Numbered from the stretch's first letter, positions 45,585-57,454 are shown. The stretch is DNA of 64,000 nt from Archegozetes longisetosus (GCA_018873245.2 JAEMBT020000004.1:3706573-3770572); one strand, 5' to 3'. The notes: generated by a model not told the origin, from the letters alone. Numbers and translations: made by a program.

Positions 45585-46530
45585 TACTATGATAGCATTT
45601 GTTGTCCACCAGTTTGGACTAAGGATATCAATATGATTCCGACGGGACGTAACGTGACGTGAATGCGATTCGGATAAATTATACGGGATTGAATGTGACG
45701 GTATTTTATGATATAAATGTCGAGATGGCACGGGATTTTAAAATTTGTATAATACAATACTGTAATTATAGACATTCTTATTTTGTATTATTTTGGTATA
45801 GCTACAGAGGCAGATTTCCACGTTTATACCCATTATATTTGCAAATTTTCCGATCTTCTGCAACTCATCTAGAGAAGATTGACAAAATATTAATTATGAG
45901 ATCAAACACTGATTTGATTTAATTATCTGCTTTACCTGTTATATTACAATTTGTTTATACTAAATTTTTTGCATTACTTTATTGTTTATGCTAGTAAATA
46001 AATTTTTACTATACTGAAGCTATTACAAGTGATCGTGAGCCGAGACAGGACACGACTAAAGGATGGAGATAATGGGACAGGATGGATTCAAAAGTTGAAA
46101 ATTTTGATACCTCTAGTTCGGACAACATTAGAGAAACAGCCGTTTCTCAGTAAAAACAAACGTAATCCTTTTGGTTAGTTATGGGCTGAAATTCAACGCA
46201 AGATCTAAAATATGTACTCCATTGTCTGATCAATCAAATTGAATCGACTGGTCAGAGACATATCAATCGTTTAGTAAACTATACCATTCCACCATCGCAT
46301 TCTATCAAGTGAAAATGCTATACGGTCGTCACTATCAAGACTCACATCATCCATATCACCAAGTATGTTTAGATCTTCTATTGGATTTTCAACATTTTCT
46401 TTAAGTATTGTTAGTTCATACTACAGATTGATTACAATTTTATATGAGAATATTTAAAAATGACTACCTGCAACTGACGTCGTTGTTTAAATACACATTA
46501 AACACAAAACAATCACTGCTAAAAATATTT
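45585..46530 (-). pseudogene. Astacin pseudogene (fourth copy), fragmented
   Basis: Three parts collinear with an astacin gene read right to left. Around 46467-46530 lies a decayed signal-peptide exon (KIFLAVIVLCLMCI then a stop) followed by a GT donor. At about 46080-46420 come the propeptide and domain start (ENPIEDLNILGDM, TIDMSLTSRFNLID) with stops. After about 440 unrelated bases, 45585-45640 encodes a VQTGGQQMLS segment equivalent to VGRIGGQQNLS of the intact genes. The zinc site is absent. Confidence 0.75.
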
Positions 46531-46570
46531 TGATTTATTTCTTTTTGAAAAGTGTTCTATTACTGAGAAA

Positions 46571-46759
46571 ATGAAACAATTCAAATTGAAGCTGAGAGTA
46601 GCAATTATTTGTTTTATAGTCATTATCATTGTATTTATGAATATCTTGAGTGAAGTTATAAATATGATCGACTTATGTTTTGATAAAATACCAATACATT
46701 TCAAGTTAGCTTATTCCACTACATTATCAAAAAAAGAGTTCAACCGTATCTTGTTGTGA
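46571..46759 (+). other. Short hydrophobic open frame of uncertain status
   Basis: A 62-codon frame with one membrane-like segment (about residues 9-28, VAIICFIVIIIVFMNILS). It ends just before the transposon boundary at 46786. It could be the 5' part of a truncated gene or chance; no homology recognised. Confidence 0.2.
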
Positions 46760-47466
46760 GTATCTTATTGTGATATGCAAAATCCCGTATCGCGTCAAAA
46801 TAACGCGGCAAAAATAACGTTAGGTAAAAATAACACAAGCAAAAAAACGCCAGCAAAAATAACGCCAATGCAAAATTATGCTAGCAAAAATAGCGCAAGA
46901 AAATAGTATTTAAATATAATTTATGCATGAGTATGAACTCCTAATTTATTGAAAGTTTTGAAAAATATCGCACACATTAATGTTTAACATAGATATATAA
47001 AAATAATGAGTATTGTGAATATACCTCGCGACAAAAAGTCAGGAAAAAGTAAGCGTGAAATTTTTAATGAGAATAACAATATTTTGATCTCAAATTTATC
47101 ACGAGAAACTACTTGATTTTAACTATTACAACTAAAAAGAAATAACAATTGAATTCGATTTCCCTCTGCAGCTATACACTTTTCAATGAGTTCTTTCGTA
47201 CTTTTGTTAAATGACTCCTATACTTCTAATTATAAATTGTCTCATATTTGGTTTATTTTCGCGACCCACGGCTAAAATTTTTTAGTTTTCCTTTCTCAAC
47301 AATATATTATTTTGTTACTCATAAGTGTTGAATCGGGTTTAGGTTGGAAAAATTAATTCTTAAAATATGTCATGGGGTTTTTTGTCGTAAGGATTACAAT
47401 TTAAATTTATAGGTTAAAGATATGTGAAATTCCTCGCGTAATATAAATTAATACTAATATTATAAG

Positions 47467-49309
47467 CAGAGAAACCCAAAATAGGTTTAAAATAGGTAAA
47501 ATCATGAAATAGTGAAACAAACCCTCATACTAATTGTTCAAGTTTTTATCAAAAAATTATTAAATGAGTAGTTTTTGGTTATCTCTTAAGTTTTTTTCAA
47601 CTTAGAATAACAATTTACAAAAATTATAAAAGCATAACATAACACTACATAAGTAAATAAATAAATAAACGTGTTTTAAATAGTGATATTCATTTCTTAA
47701 AATGTTCAACATAAATGAAAAATTATTATCAAACAAAGTTATTAAACAAAATAAAGATTTAAAAGTTATTGGAGATACAGTATATTGCAATTCTTGTGAA
47801 AAAATTATTAATTATGATAAACTTCATATAAGTTCTCATATACAACAACATGTAAAGACTGATCAACATCAGAAAAATCAACAAATTAAAAATCTGTATA
47901 CAGAATCCAGCAATAATTTTGACTCAAATGAAATTTACAACAAATTTTATTTAGATATTGGACGCGCATTTATTGAGGCTGATATACCTCTCTTTAAGTT
48001 ACGACATCCATCGCTTAAAAAATTTTTAGAATATTATATGCAGAAAGTGATCCCAAATGATACAACTATTAAAAGAGAAGCTATTAATCCTCTCTTTAGT
48101 GAAAAAATTACTAAAATTCAACAAAAAATAAGTGACAATTCAGTTTATTTTATATTAGATGAAGCGACTGATTCGTGTAACCGTTCAGTGGTTAATATAT
48201 TAGTAGGTGCTCTCAATGGCTTCTATTCTAGACCTATGCTTTTATTAACAACTTTTGTAGAAAAAACTAATTATTTGACAATTTCAAAGGCATTTTTAAA
48301 TGCATGCAGTATTTTGTGGGCAAATAATATTCAGAACGATAAAGTACTTCTTGTGGTCACAGATCAAGCAAGTTATATGTTAAAAGCTTGCGAACATTTA
48401 AAAATTAGTTTTCCAAATTTGAATTATATCACGTGTTTAGCCCACTGTTTAAATAGATTATGTGAAACGATTAGAGTTAAGTTTAAAGATGTTAACTCTT
48501 TAATTTCAAATATGAAAAAAATAATGATCAAATGTCCTCAAAGACGAAGTCTTTTTTTTGTAAAAAACTTGTTTAAAATTACCGAAATATCCGTGTATTA
48601 CCAGATGGGGTACATGGTTAAATGCCGCCTTTTATTATAAGAATAATTATGATAAAGTCAAAAGTTTTATTTTAGAATTAAATGATGAATCTATAGCTAT
48701 AAAGCAGATTAAAAAAATTTTTAGAAAAAAGTCTAAGACGAGATCTTTCGTCAATATTTTATTATAATTTTTTGCCTAAAGCTATAGAAAAAATTCAATG
48801 TAGAAATTTATCAGTTAGAGAACAGTTAGAAATTTTTAATAAAGTGAGGTCTAAATTGAAAGGCGATGCTCTTAAAAAATTAGAAGAAAGTCTAAATAAA
48901 AATCCTGATTTAATATCCTTTACATCAGAAAGCAATAGCAGTGAATTTAGATTTAAAACTCTGTTCGCACCCTTAACTTCGTCAGAAGTGGAAAGATCTT
49001 TCTCGCAATACAATAACATCTTTACACTTCGTAGAAATCGGTTTAAAAATATAAATATTGAAAAATATAACGTAATTAAATTTAATACTTTCTTAGATAA
49101 TTAAACTATTCATTGCTTAAAATAATAAATTAAATTTTTTGACATATGTGTGAGTAATGTATTGAAACCTTAATATGTATTAAAAGTAACGATTCATTTA
49201 GTGTTTAGTCATTTGATTGTTTTCTGATAAAAAATTGAACAATTAGTATGAGGGTTTGTTTCACTATTTCATGATTTTACCTATTTTTAACCTATTTTGG
49301 ATTTCTCTG
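47467..49309 (+). mobile_element. hAT transposon, 1,843 bp, nested
   Basis: Ends begin CAGAGAAACCCAAAATAGG (left) and the near-exact inverse (right). The inverted repeats are about 85-90 bases long, with 2-4 mismatches. Both ends are flanked by the exact 8-bp target duplication ATTATAAG (47459-47466 and 49310-49317), as expected for hAT. The element lies inside another inverted-repeat element and carries a hAT transposase in three frames. Confidence 0.93.
47702..49104 (+). pseudogene. hAT transposase with two frameshifts
   Basis: First frame 47702-48640 carries a BED-type zinc finger (Cys29, Cys32, His50, His56) and hAT RNase-H-fold hallmarks: ILDEATD with Asp153, VVTDQ with Asp220, and CLAHCLNRLCE (CxxH). 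Coding then continues in a second frame (about 48570-48735), with the family signature ITRWGTWLNAAFYY, and in a third frame (about 48735-49104), ending in the C-terminal dimerisation region SSEVERSFSQYN. The breaks fall at an A run (about 48562-48567) and an A6 run (about 48724-48729), so sequencing error or recent decay are both possible. No stop codons are needed other than those created by the two shifts. Confidence 0.9.
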
Positions 49310-49317
49310 ATTATAAG

Positions 49318-49982
49318 CAATACATCTTATTAAAAACGCTTTAAAAATCTATAAAAGTTATTGTGTAATTTTTGTTGGTGTTATTTTATATTGGCGTTAT
49401 TTTTGTTAGTGTTATTATTGTGGCGTTTTTTTAATGGCGTTATTTTGCCGCGTTATTTTGACGCTAAACCGCAAAATCCTATGCATAATTAAGTATCAAT
49501 TATTTTACTTTCAATGCACATAAATCGTTGCATGGATTTATATTTTCTTTTAAATTTTGTCTTCAATTTGACTGCATTCAAAATTAAATAATAAGAAACT
49601 TATTAATTGTCCACAGTTTTACTATTGTTGATGTTAGTGTTACCCTAGTTATAACTAAATGCATAAGTATATTGTTGAAACTAACTTGTTCATTCAGTTA
49701 TACCGAATTTCTGCTACAATTAAGTTTGTTATATCGACACTTTTTGACACTAGTCTATGAGATTTTTTGCAGGAACTGTCAGAATCGGTCTATTGTACGT
49801 TCGCTATGTTAAGGCTCGTTATACCAAGGTATTACTGTGGTGCTAGAAGGGTTTCGTCTTATTGAAGAATGTTCTTTAGCTAAATTTCAGTTAAATTTAA
49901 TTAGTTCGATAAAACTCGTGAATTAATTCATATTTGAGCTGAAATAAAAAACATTTGATTTAGCATTCTATCTATTGCTCCT
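49318..49982. other. End of outer element and following spacer with a Tigger-like remnant
   Basis: After the outer element ends at 49470, a short inverted-repeat remnant lies at about 49696-49840: left CAGTTATACC, right GGTATTACTG preceded by GCTCGTTATACCAA. This resembles pogo/Tigger termini. No gene. Confidence 0.4.
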
Positions 49983-51653
49983 GAATATTTAATTTTCAAA
50001 TTGACTTGAAAGTTTATAGAAGAATAGATATTATGTCGTATGAAACACCTTACGACAAGACATAATATATTGTCTTAGATTTTTCCATAATTAAGTCAAT
50101 AATTTAATAATTTCTTAAGTGAACTAAAGTGCCAGATTTAAAATATTCTATATATAATAAAAACTAAACACACTATGGGATGAATCTTTTTAATATATGA
50201 AAATTTGTCAACAATACATAAATATATTCAATTACTTGCAGAAAAGTTAATAATTTAAAATTTCGTCTTGAATTCGACATTTTTATTTCTTTTTACCTAA
50301 ACATTAACTTAGTTTTATTTAAATTTAAATCATAACTATTATGTTTGGGAGCAGTTAGGTGAACGTTGAGTTTATTTATACAAAAACTTATATACTTACA
50401 CAAATAGTATTTTCGAGAATGCTACCGTAGCGAACTATAACGGTTTAGAGGCTAGATATCTGACATTTTTCGGTCAAGATCAGGCTTTATTCAACTAAAA
50501 CTTATAACAATACAATTTTTTATAATTAAAATCATTTTTAGCATATTTAATAACAAAATTATCTAAATTTAAAAATGAAGCAATTTCTCTTTCCATTGAA
50601 ATGAGCAATCAGTGGTTCACTCTGCCAGTTGATAGAGTGTCTTTAAGAGAATTCTAATCCTTTTGAATGTCCAAACTACTTTGACATAGACATTGACACA
50701 TCCTATAATTAGTGATTTGAACATGCTTTTACTAAACCTGGCATTCAATTTGAATAATCAACAAATTTTTCATAAACATTAGAAATATCTTATTTGATTA
50801 CAAATGTTTTACTATTTTACTTTAAAAGTTTGATTATTTTATTGCATTAAATAATTTAATCGATTGAAGCATAAAAACTCAATAATTTGTATCATTTAAA
50901 TGTGTTAATGCATCTGTTGATGTGTTAAAATATTCATAGTTCTAAAGATATGATTTTGAATTTTGTTTTATTTTAAAAGCAAACAAAATTAAAATTTCTA
51001 TTCTATTTATTGGAAGTTTGAATGCAAGGAATTAAGTGCCTTATCTGTGCAGTTCAAGTCAAACTTCCTGAGGGATAATAAAATGTAAAATATTTCAGAA
51101 CTTCATAAATGATAGATAAAACAACATTTAAAATGAAGATTTATTTGTTTAAGGCATGATTTTTATAAAGTTCGATATCAAAATCACTACAATATGACTA
51201 CTATTAGATATTTTGGAAAAAACTTTAATGTTAACGCCCAAATGATGATATGACAATTTGACCAGTTAAAATTCCGACTTTATGGGCCTTTTCAGTGTAA
51301 CCAACCCCCTAAGTGCTGCATGAGGTACGCCATAATGGGCAGAGCATAAAGCGTTAACATTAAGTTTCTTTATGTAATTTTTAGTAAAATTATGTTTGTT
51401 AGTAGTGTCGTGTTTATTAATAAGCTCATTTTTTATAAATTAACCTTAAGTTTTCTTAGATTTTCAGATATTAATAGTCAGGCAATAAACTTTTATTTCA
51501 CTCAATTCAGGCATAGAGAGATTTTTTAATAGTGATCAGCAATAATACCCTTAGGAAATTTCAAAGTCTTTAATTTATGAATTTTGAAACCACACATTAC
51601 AGCATTGCTTCTCTTGACAATAGTCTTTGGTTCTTAAATACTGTTTCAAAGTC
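49983..51653. repeat. Segmental duplication B, copy 1
   Basis: Matches 61388-63741 in the same orientation over many blocks, such as AATTTCTTAAGTGAACTAAA, AACTTATAACAATACAATTT, TCAATAATTTGTATCATTTA and ACATTACAGCATTGCTTC. Divergence is clearly higher than in duplication A. It contains its own insertion (about 51045-51540) and lacks those of copy 2. No coding content recognised. Confidence 0.8.
51220..51367. mobile_element. 148-bp MITE
   Basis: Terminal inverted repeats AAACTTTAATGTTAACGC (left) and GCGTTAACATTAAGTTT (right), identical but for one indel. The interior is slightly GC-richer. It lies inside the DNA found only in copy 1 of segmental duplication B. Confidence 0.75.
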
Positions 51654-54037
51654 TTTGTAAAAGCTTTTTTCAGTAGAGACCTGGACTTAAGTTTTGAAAA
51701 ACGCTAGTGGGCCCTTAACCTTCTCGCTGGCCACAGCTGTGACTGAGAAAGTAGAAGTTGATTATGAATAAGAGCCTCTGAAGTTAAATCATTTGGATTG
51801 TGAATTGAATTTTTCTGCAATTAAGAACTTTATTGAAATTTTTAAATCACAAATTCTCTAAATTCGGCACATAAATCGATATCAATATTTGTTAAAGTAA
51901 ATATTTGATGTTATATTAATCTTTGTGATTAATTTCGCCATATAGTCAATATTAATAGTTTGAATAATTAAGTAATGGCATGCAATAATCAGTCGTTTCT
52001 TGATCAGTATTGCATTTTTTAAAAGGCCCAAATGTATTGACACAATGCTTTGAAATACTCATTTCCCTAAATATTATTCAGCAGGCCTGTACTTTACACT
52101 AACAAAACATCAAACTATATATATATTCTGAACCTACTTGAAGGGGAGTAATACTAGGGGGTCACGGGTCCGCAGTGGCCACCCAGACCTAACCCCCTCG
52201 AAAATGGATAAACCAGGTTTTATCAAGTTGTAACCCAAGCCGAACTTGATTCAAACTAATGTATAAGTTAGGTCGCTTCGCGACCTAACTTATTTTCCCT
52301 TAGTTTATATCAGGCTTATTCGGGTTACGACCTAGAAATCCAGGTTTATCCATTGCGAGGTACTAAACCAAATAAAGATGAGTATATCGAGAACTACTTG
52401 TGATAATTGATCAAGTGATCAAGCTAGATATCAAAATGCTCCGCTCCGCATACTAGAAATTTTTGGACCTCTGCGGACCCGCGACCCTACTAGTATTACT
52501 CCCCTTTCGAGTAGGTTCAGAATATATATATATATGGTTTGATGTTCTGTTAGACCCCTTAAACTACAGGCCTACGTTTGATTCTCCATATGATTAACTA
52601 ATTTCTCTCAACTTATATCTGCATTAATGTCTTTCAAGCAATTGCCAATAAAATTTTCGTTCATTTTAAGATTTTATTTTCAGCTGTTTTGTTTAATTTG
52701 TTATTAATTTTATTGTTTCCTCTCAAAATTGGATGTTTTGTTCCATTGAAAACTTTGTTTATTTATTACACAAACTTTAGCTTAGTTTAAAAACACTTGT
52801 TCAATATGTCGTGCTTTATGTCTCTACCCTTAGAATGTATTAGAAAAGCATTTTTCATATACCTCATACACCTTTTTCAGCCTTTGCAGTACTGATTAAG
52901 GGATGACTGATTATTGCATACCATCACTTAATTGTTTACACGAAATGCTTGCACTGAGTTTGCGTTTAATTAACATGTTAGAGATTTTCACATTTGAATA
53001 AATAATATCCGATACGTCCTATGTCTACAGACGTTTCACGTATTATTATAAATTACATTCTCCCTCTGGTTTTGTTAAGATTAGACTTATTTAATGAGCG
53101 TCAGCGCTTACTAACATGCACTAATTAAGCCTTTTAGTGAACTTGTTCTCCAGTAACACTTCAACAAAATAGACTCAAATCGCCGCTTCTGTCTCTTTAT
53201 TTGAGTTCTAATTGCGTTTTGTTATCTTTATAACTATGGAGACTAAGCTTATAATATGTATTGAATTGATCTTAATAACCTGCTCTTTATATGAATGATT
53301 GAATTATGAATGATATATCAAAGACTTTTTAACATTGCAGTAAACTTTCCTCATAATAGATGAGCACATATTCTATCGTGGGGTATACATAAAAACAATT
53401 TAATAAAACTTTCAATCAAAATAAATATTAAATGAACAACTCTTTATAAATTTAACGAAAAAATCATTTTTCGTTTGATCGAATTAATCAGTATTAGGTC
53501 AACGGAAAAGTTAAACGTTTGTATATCGAAGACAAAAAATCAGTGTAAATCTAATAGCAGTTGCAAAAATGACGAACTACTATATAAGGCTTCGATAATT
53601 TATTATCAATCTTATCGCACGCGCTCAAATTTATTTAATCAAAATATGATTCCCTCATGAATAAAAAACACCTTTAAGAGCTCAGATATATCATTGATAA
53701 TCCTCTTTAATGTATATTCTTAAGTGAAAAAGCAGTTTACTTGTTTAAGTTTTATAGATTGCAATCGTATAAATATAATAGATCAATAAGTGTCAAAAAT
53801 TAATTGAAAATTTCAATAAATTTCAATATGAAATTTTAATTTTTCACTCAAGTTGTCTAATGAATATTTTCTCATTTACTCGATTCTTAGTATTAATCAC
53901 AATTTTCTTATCTTTATAACTACAGAAACTATCATCTCCAACAATTCTAATAAATTTTGATTAAGATGTCATTTCACTAATTTTCAGTCAACAAAATATT
54001 TGAGCTTTGATTAACATTTTTCTTACTAAATCCCTGA
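51654..54037. other. Non-coding stretch with one large inverted repeat
   Basis: No gene recognised. It contains the palindromic element at 52081-52575, listed separately. The 61-codon frame at 53475-53660 has no support. Confidence 0.5.
52081..52575. mobile_element. Palindromic fold-back element of about 495 bp
   Basis: Outer arms are inverted: AGGCCTGTA, ACATCAAAC, an AT run, ATTCTGAACCTACT, GGGGAGTAATACTAG and GGGTCCGCAG on the left each recur inverted on the right (CTGCGGACCC ... TACAGGCCT). A second hairpin lies at 52263-52293: ATAAGTTAGGTCGC, loop TTC, GCGACCTAACTTAT, a perfect 14-bp stem. The element is GC-richer than its surroundings. Non-coding. Confidence 0.85.
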
Positions 54038-55310
54038 CAAATAGAATCGATTCCGACCATTTTAATAGTTGTGTTGAGGTGAATTTAGATGTGCTATTTG
54101 TTGTCATGTGAATGGAGATCCGGTCAGGTGGTCTCATGTGAGCGCTTATTCTGCAGGATATGCGTATATTGATGAATCAGAACAAAGTTGTCATGTCTTA
54201 TCGACAGGAATGTTATCACAAAATCATATTTAGACTATGTCTTGTGATTGTCTAGGAATTAAACTGTGATTTTTGGTATAAAGAATATGATGCCATCATT
54301 AAACTAAGAGATCTTAGGAATCATGTGATCAATTGTAGATTTAATCCTCGATCTGTCGAAGTACCTATGAATGAACGCGGAGCTTAATTTAGTATAATTT
54401 AGGACTCGATTCACAATGGGGTTGATTATTTCAAAGCTATAATTAATGCTAATCGTAAAAGCATTACATTAAGTCGTGATAAAGAACAGGAAAAATTGAT
54501 TCGGGACATAAGTCGCGCTGAATTCAAAAATCGAAGAAATTAACGAACTCAGAGCTAAAGTTTGGGTCTCGATCTTTGAAACAGATTTCAATATAGAAGT
54601 CAATAGAGGAGAAAAAAATGCTACGATAAATAAAAGAAACAAATCATTGATTAAATTACTTAAGAAAAATAAAATAATGAGTTCGCAAAAAGCTAAAAAC
54701 TTTTATTAATCGCTGATAGAAAAATATTTTCCAGTCAGAATCCTTATGAAGATTGTTCACAGGTTTTTGGCGCTAAAATTAGTTTTCCGACAACACGTGC
54801 GTTTGTATTGGAATTACTTGAAAGAAAGCGCAAAAGTATTTGTTATCGGTTCTAGCAGTCAATATCTGACAGTTTGTTTCGCATTAATGACTAGAAGCAC
54901 TGATAAAATAATTAGTTTTAATGACGTGCCGCAGCTTATGCAACAACCTATTGAAACCAGTTGAGAAAAATTTTGTTAATTTGATGGAAACACAAGGATC
55001 GAAGTTTACGATGAGAACGTAGAAAAGGGTTGTTTTTAGGCAGTCCTTAATATATGAACATTGTGGCACAGCTATTGATTAAATAACCGCACATTTTCTT
55101 GTCTTACAATTGAAAAATGAAGAAGACTAGTATCACGTCTTATCGACCCAATAAATGGTAACATCAAATTGAGAGCAATCGATATGTTAAACGATAACTT
55201 GACATCAACCAAATCATTTATGAAAGTCAAAATTGAACAGCTTACAAGTCTGAAGATTCAATCGCTTAGGAACCAAACCAATGGATCAGAATGTACTATA
55301 AGGTGACTTT
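54038..55310 (+). pseudogene. NRDP1/RNF41-like RING E3 ubiquitin ligase pseudogene
   Basis: The order of motifs follows NRDP1, spread over several frames. A RING is split by a frameshift: CAICCHVNGDPVR from 54090, then VVSCERLFCRICV at about 54130-54164. A second-zinc-finger segment follows (CDFWYKEYDAIIKLRDL, NHVINCRFNPRSVEVP, about 54264-54370), matching the NRDP1 CDNAVFGC...HLSDCEHNP pattern. Next come a coiled-coil-like stretch (INELRAKVWVSIFE, about 54540-54700) and a C-terminal region with FPTTRAFVLELLERKRK and FNDVPQLMQQP (54785-54960). At least four frameshifts and several stops make it non-functional. No intact parent lies in the window. Confidence 0.7.
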
Positions 55311-56176
55311 ATTAGGCATAAATTATAGCTCAAAGTCGTTTCTTATTCTACTATTTACTCAAAGTTTTATCAAACTTTGTCAAATAGGTTTTAAAGTTTC
55401 AAGTTTGTGATATCAGGTTGGTCAACAAGATCTGTTATGTACTGCAGTCAATGGATTATAAGCCGAGACTTATTGACTGACCGAATAGCTTGGAATGTTT
55501 GCTATCAAATAGAAACAATTACAACTTACTCTACAGTTGACAACTTATAATCCTAGATAGTAATCAGAAAGAGGTCGTTGCTATGCCAACCTGCCTGCGA
55601 TGCGTATCAATCTGTTGCTAAGATTGATTTACAATTTGTTTTGATTACTGTATTGAATATGTTTCTTTATGTTCTAATGAAAAGAGTGCCATCACACTGC
55701 ACTACTTCTGGTTTCTTTGAGTGCATCAGTACCTAATCGCAAGGTTTAGTCACGCTTTCTGTGACCTCACAGTCGAAAGGGTTCCAACTAGTTAAGGTCA
55801 CTACAATGAAAACTATTTGACGTTAAAAATATACTCACAATAGAAGACTTATCAATCATAGTCAAAGTCTATTTTAATTGATAAGAGAAGTTAAAAACTA
55901 TTACAGATAGAAACTACAGCTAATATATTAAATTATGCAAATTATGAAATTACAACTTAGTCAAATTTGTAAATTTTAAAAAATACTTTAAAACATTTTC
56001 AGAAATTAGTTTCTAGATAATTAATCAACTTCAGTTACGTTTGCAATAACCTTTTAATCGTAGAGTAAAATTCTGTGAATCTGTTCTCTTAATTAATAAT
56101 ATAACTTTTAAACTAACAAACCACATTTGTTCTGATCAATAAAACAAGAAAAACTAAAAATTTTCTAAATGTATTT
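55311..56176. other. Spacer and left edge of duplicated block
   Basis: No gene recognised. From 55725 the DNA matches 43279 onward, the 3' flank of the first APMAP-like gene. Confidence 0.6.
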
Positions 56177-57454
56177 TCAACGTTTTAAGTTAAGTTTTCC
56201 AATATAATTATTGACGTAAGAGCCTAAATATAAAACAGTTTCCTTATCATTAATTCTGACTTCTCGTGCTTCTGATATCAAAGCGATTGTACTATCAGGT
56301 GAGTGCAAACTATTAACTATTTTACCATTTTTATCAATTTCAACAACAACTCCATGATTGTGCTCGAATAGAATATGAGACGCAATTAATCCTGTCTTTA
56401 AGTTGAAACCGTATTCTTTCATAAGAGAGTTATCGAAAATGTTTGCAATCAATTCAATTGCATTACCAAATAAGTGGAAAACACGACACAAAAGTTTCCT
56501 CAACAACGGCTTTTTCAAGTAATAGTCCAATTCATTGGGTTTCGATGCAGCCCTGACTGTGGTCAATCCAATCCAATAAGTTTCTTGTTTGGAAGCACTT
56601 CTTCTTATATTATCAGGTTCTCCGGGTAGAGCAGATAATATTACTTCTGTTTGTCCTTTTTTGGGTCCTTTTATGTAATGCTTGAGAACTTGACGCGCAA
56701 CAAATTCAACGAACAAAATGGCAGATTTATCATCAGTTATTTCAACTCCATTTGGAAATAATAAGTTATCTGCAACAGTTTCAATAGTTTTTGCATTCAT
56801 ATCATACTTTATAATACGACCCGTATCTGAACCAGCGATTATTAACATGCAGTGTACCAAATCAAATTTAGTGCTAACGTCTGAAATGTACAGAACATTA
56901 CCACCATTAAGTCCTGCACCTTCATCGATAGCCAAATCATCTAAAAATTTTGATGACTCTCCAAGAACTTTAGTCTCTTCAATATCTAATATAAGACTAA
57001 CTTTCGGGTTGGGTTCAAAAATATTTTCTACTGTGAAAACTCCAGTATCAGGTTCAACAACATACAGAGTCCCTCTCGAATCGAATTTCATTCCTAAAGG
57101 TCTGCCACACTTAGTCTTATTCCATGGATCGTTACCACAATCATCTTGAATTAATTTGATGAGTGGTTTTAAATGGTCACCATCGACTTGATAGATATAT
57201 CCATCATCAGTACCAGTTACTATCTTGCCATCAAATACTGCTAACGATTCCGGACCAACAATTTTATTTTGAAATAATTTTGTAGCCTTTGATAAGTGGT
57301 CGTTCTGTTTAAGTGCACCATCGAGTGATTTGGGTAATGGATGGAAGAATGCTTTGGGTTTGACATCCAAAAGTATACTTCCAGGTAAAAACATTATAAT
57401 TGTTACAAAAGCACAAACATAAAAAAGTACTTTAATTATTGTTTTAAGTACCAT
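56177..57454 (-). CDS. APMAP/strictosidine-synthase-like beta-propeller protein, copy 2
   Basis: A 425-residue intronless paralogue of the gene at 43840-45117, with roughly a dozen amino-acid differences, no indels and no stops. Changes include PLGMKFDSRG for PIGMKFDSKG, LLFPNG for LLLPNG, VEFVAR for AESVAR and ILFEHNHG for ILFSHNHG. The propeller motifs (GTDDGYIYQVDGD, GSDTGRIIKYD, GEPDNIRRS, YWIGL) and the N-terminal anchor are intact. The LFPNG form is the more usual one in APMAP proteins. Conservation of the frame while the flanks drift suggests that both copies are kept by selection. Confidence 0.88.
   Translation of the reverse strand: MVLKTIIKVLFYVCAFVTIIMFLPGSILLDVKPKAFFHPLPKSLDGALKQNDHLSKATKLFQNKIVGPESLAVFDGKIVTGTDDGYIYQVDGDHLKPLIKLIQDDCGNDPWNKTKCGRPLGMKFDSRGTLYVVEPDTGVFTVENIFEPNPKVSLILDIEETKVLGESSKFLDDLAIDEGAGLNGGNVLYISDVSTKFDLVHCMLIIAGSDTGRIIKYDMNAKTIETVADNLLFPNGVEITDDKSAILFVEFVARQVLKHYIKGPKKGQTEVILSALPGEPDNIRRSASKQETYWIGLTTVRAASKPNELDYYLKKPLLRKLLCRVFHLFGNAIELIANIFDNSLMKEYGFNLKTGLIASHILFEHNHGVVVEIDKNGKIVNSLHSPDSTIALISEAREVRINDKETVLYLGSYVNNYIGKLNLKR

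Larger units (their letters stand above)
46777..49479. mobile_element. Outer inverted-repeat element interrupted by a hAT transposon
   Basis: The direct repeat GCAAAATCC (46777-46785 and 49471-49479) flanks termini that are imperfect inverted repeats sharing GCGTCAAAATAACGCGG. The terminal 100-130 bases on each side consist of diverged short repeats of the form CAAAAATAACGCC. Without the nested hAT insertion the element would be about 830 bp, with no coding frame. The 8-9-bp target duplication suggests a hAT-type or similar DNA transposon MITE. Confidence 0.75.

Noticed and set aside
46786-46910. CRISPR-like array of short repeats
   Set aside because: The repeats are degenerate, contiguous, and mirrored at the other transposon end; the context is eukaryotic.
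53475-53660. 61-codon frame
   Set aside because: No homology, and surrounding DNA is non-coding.
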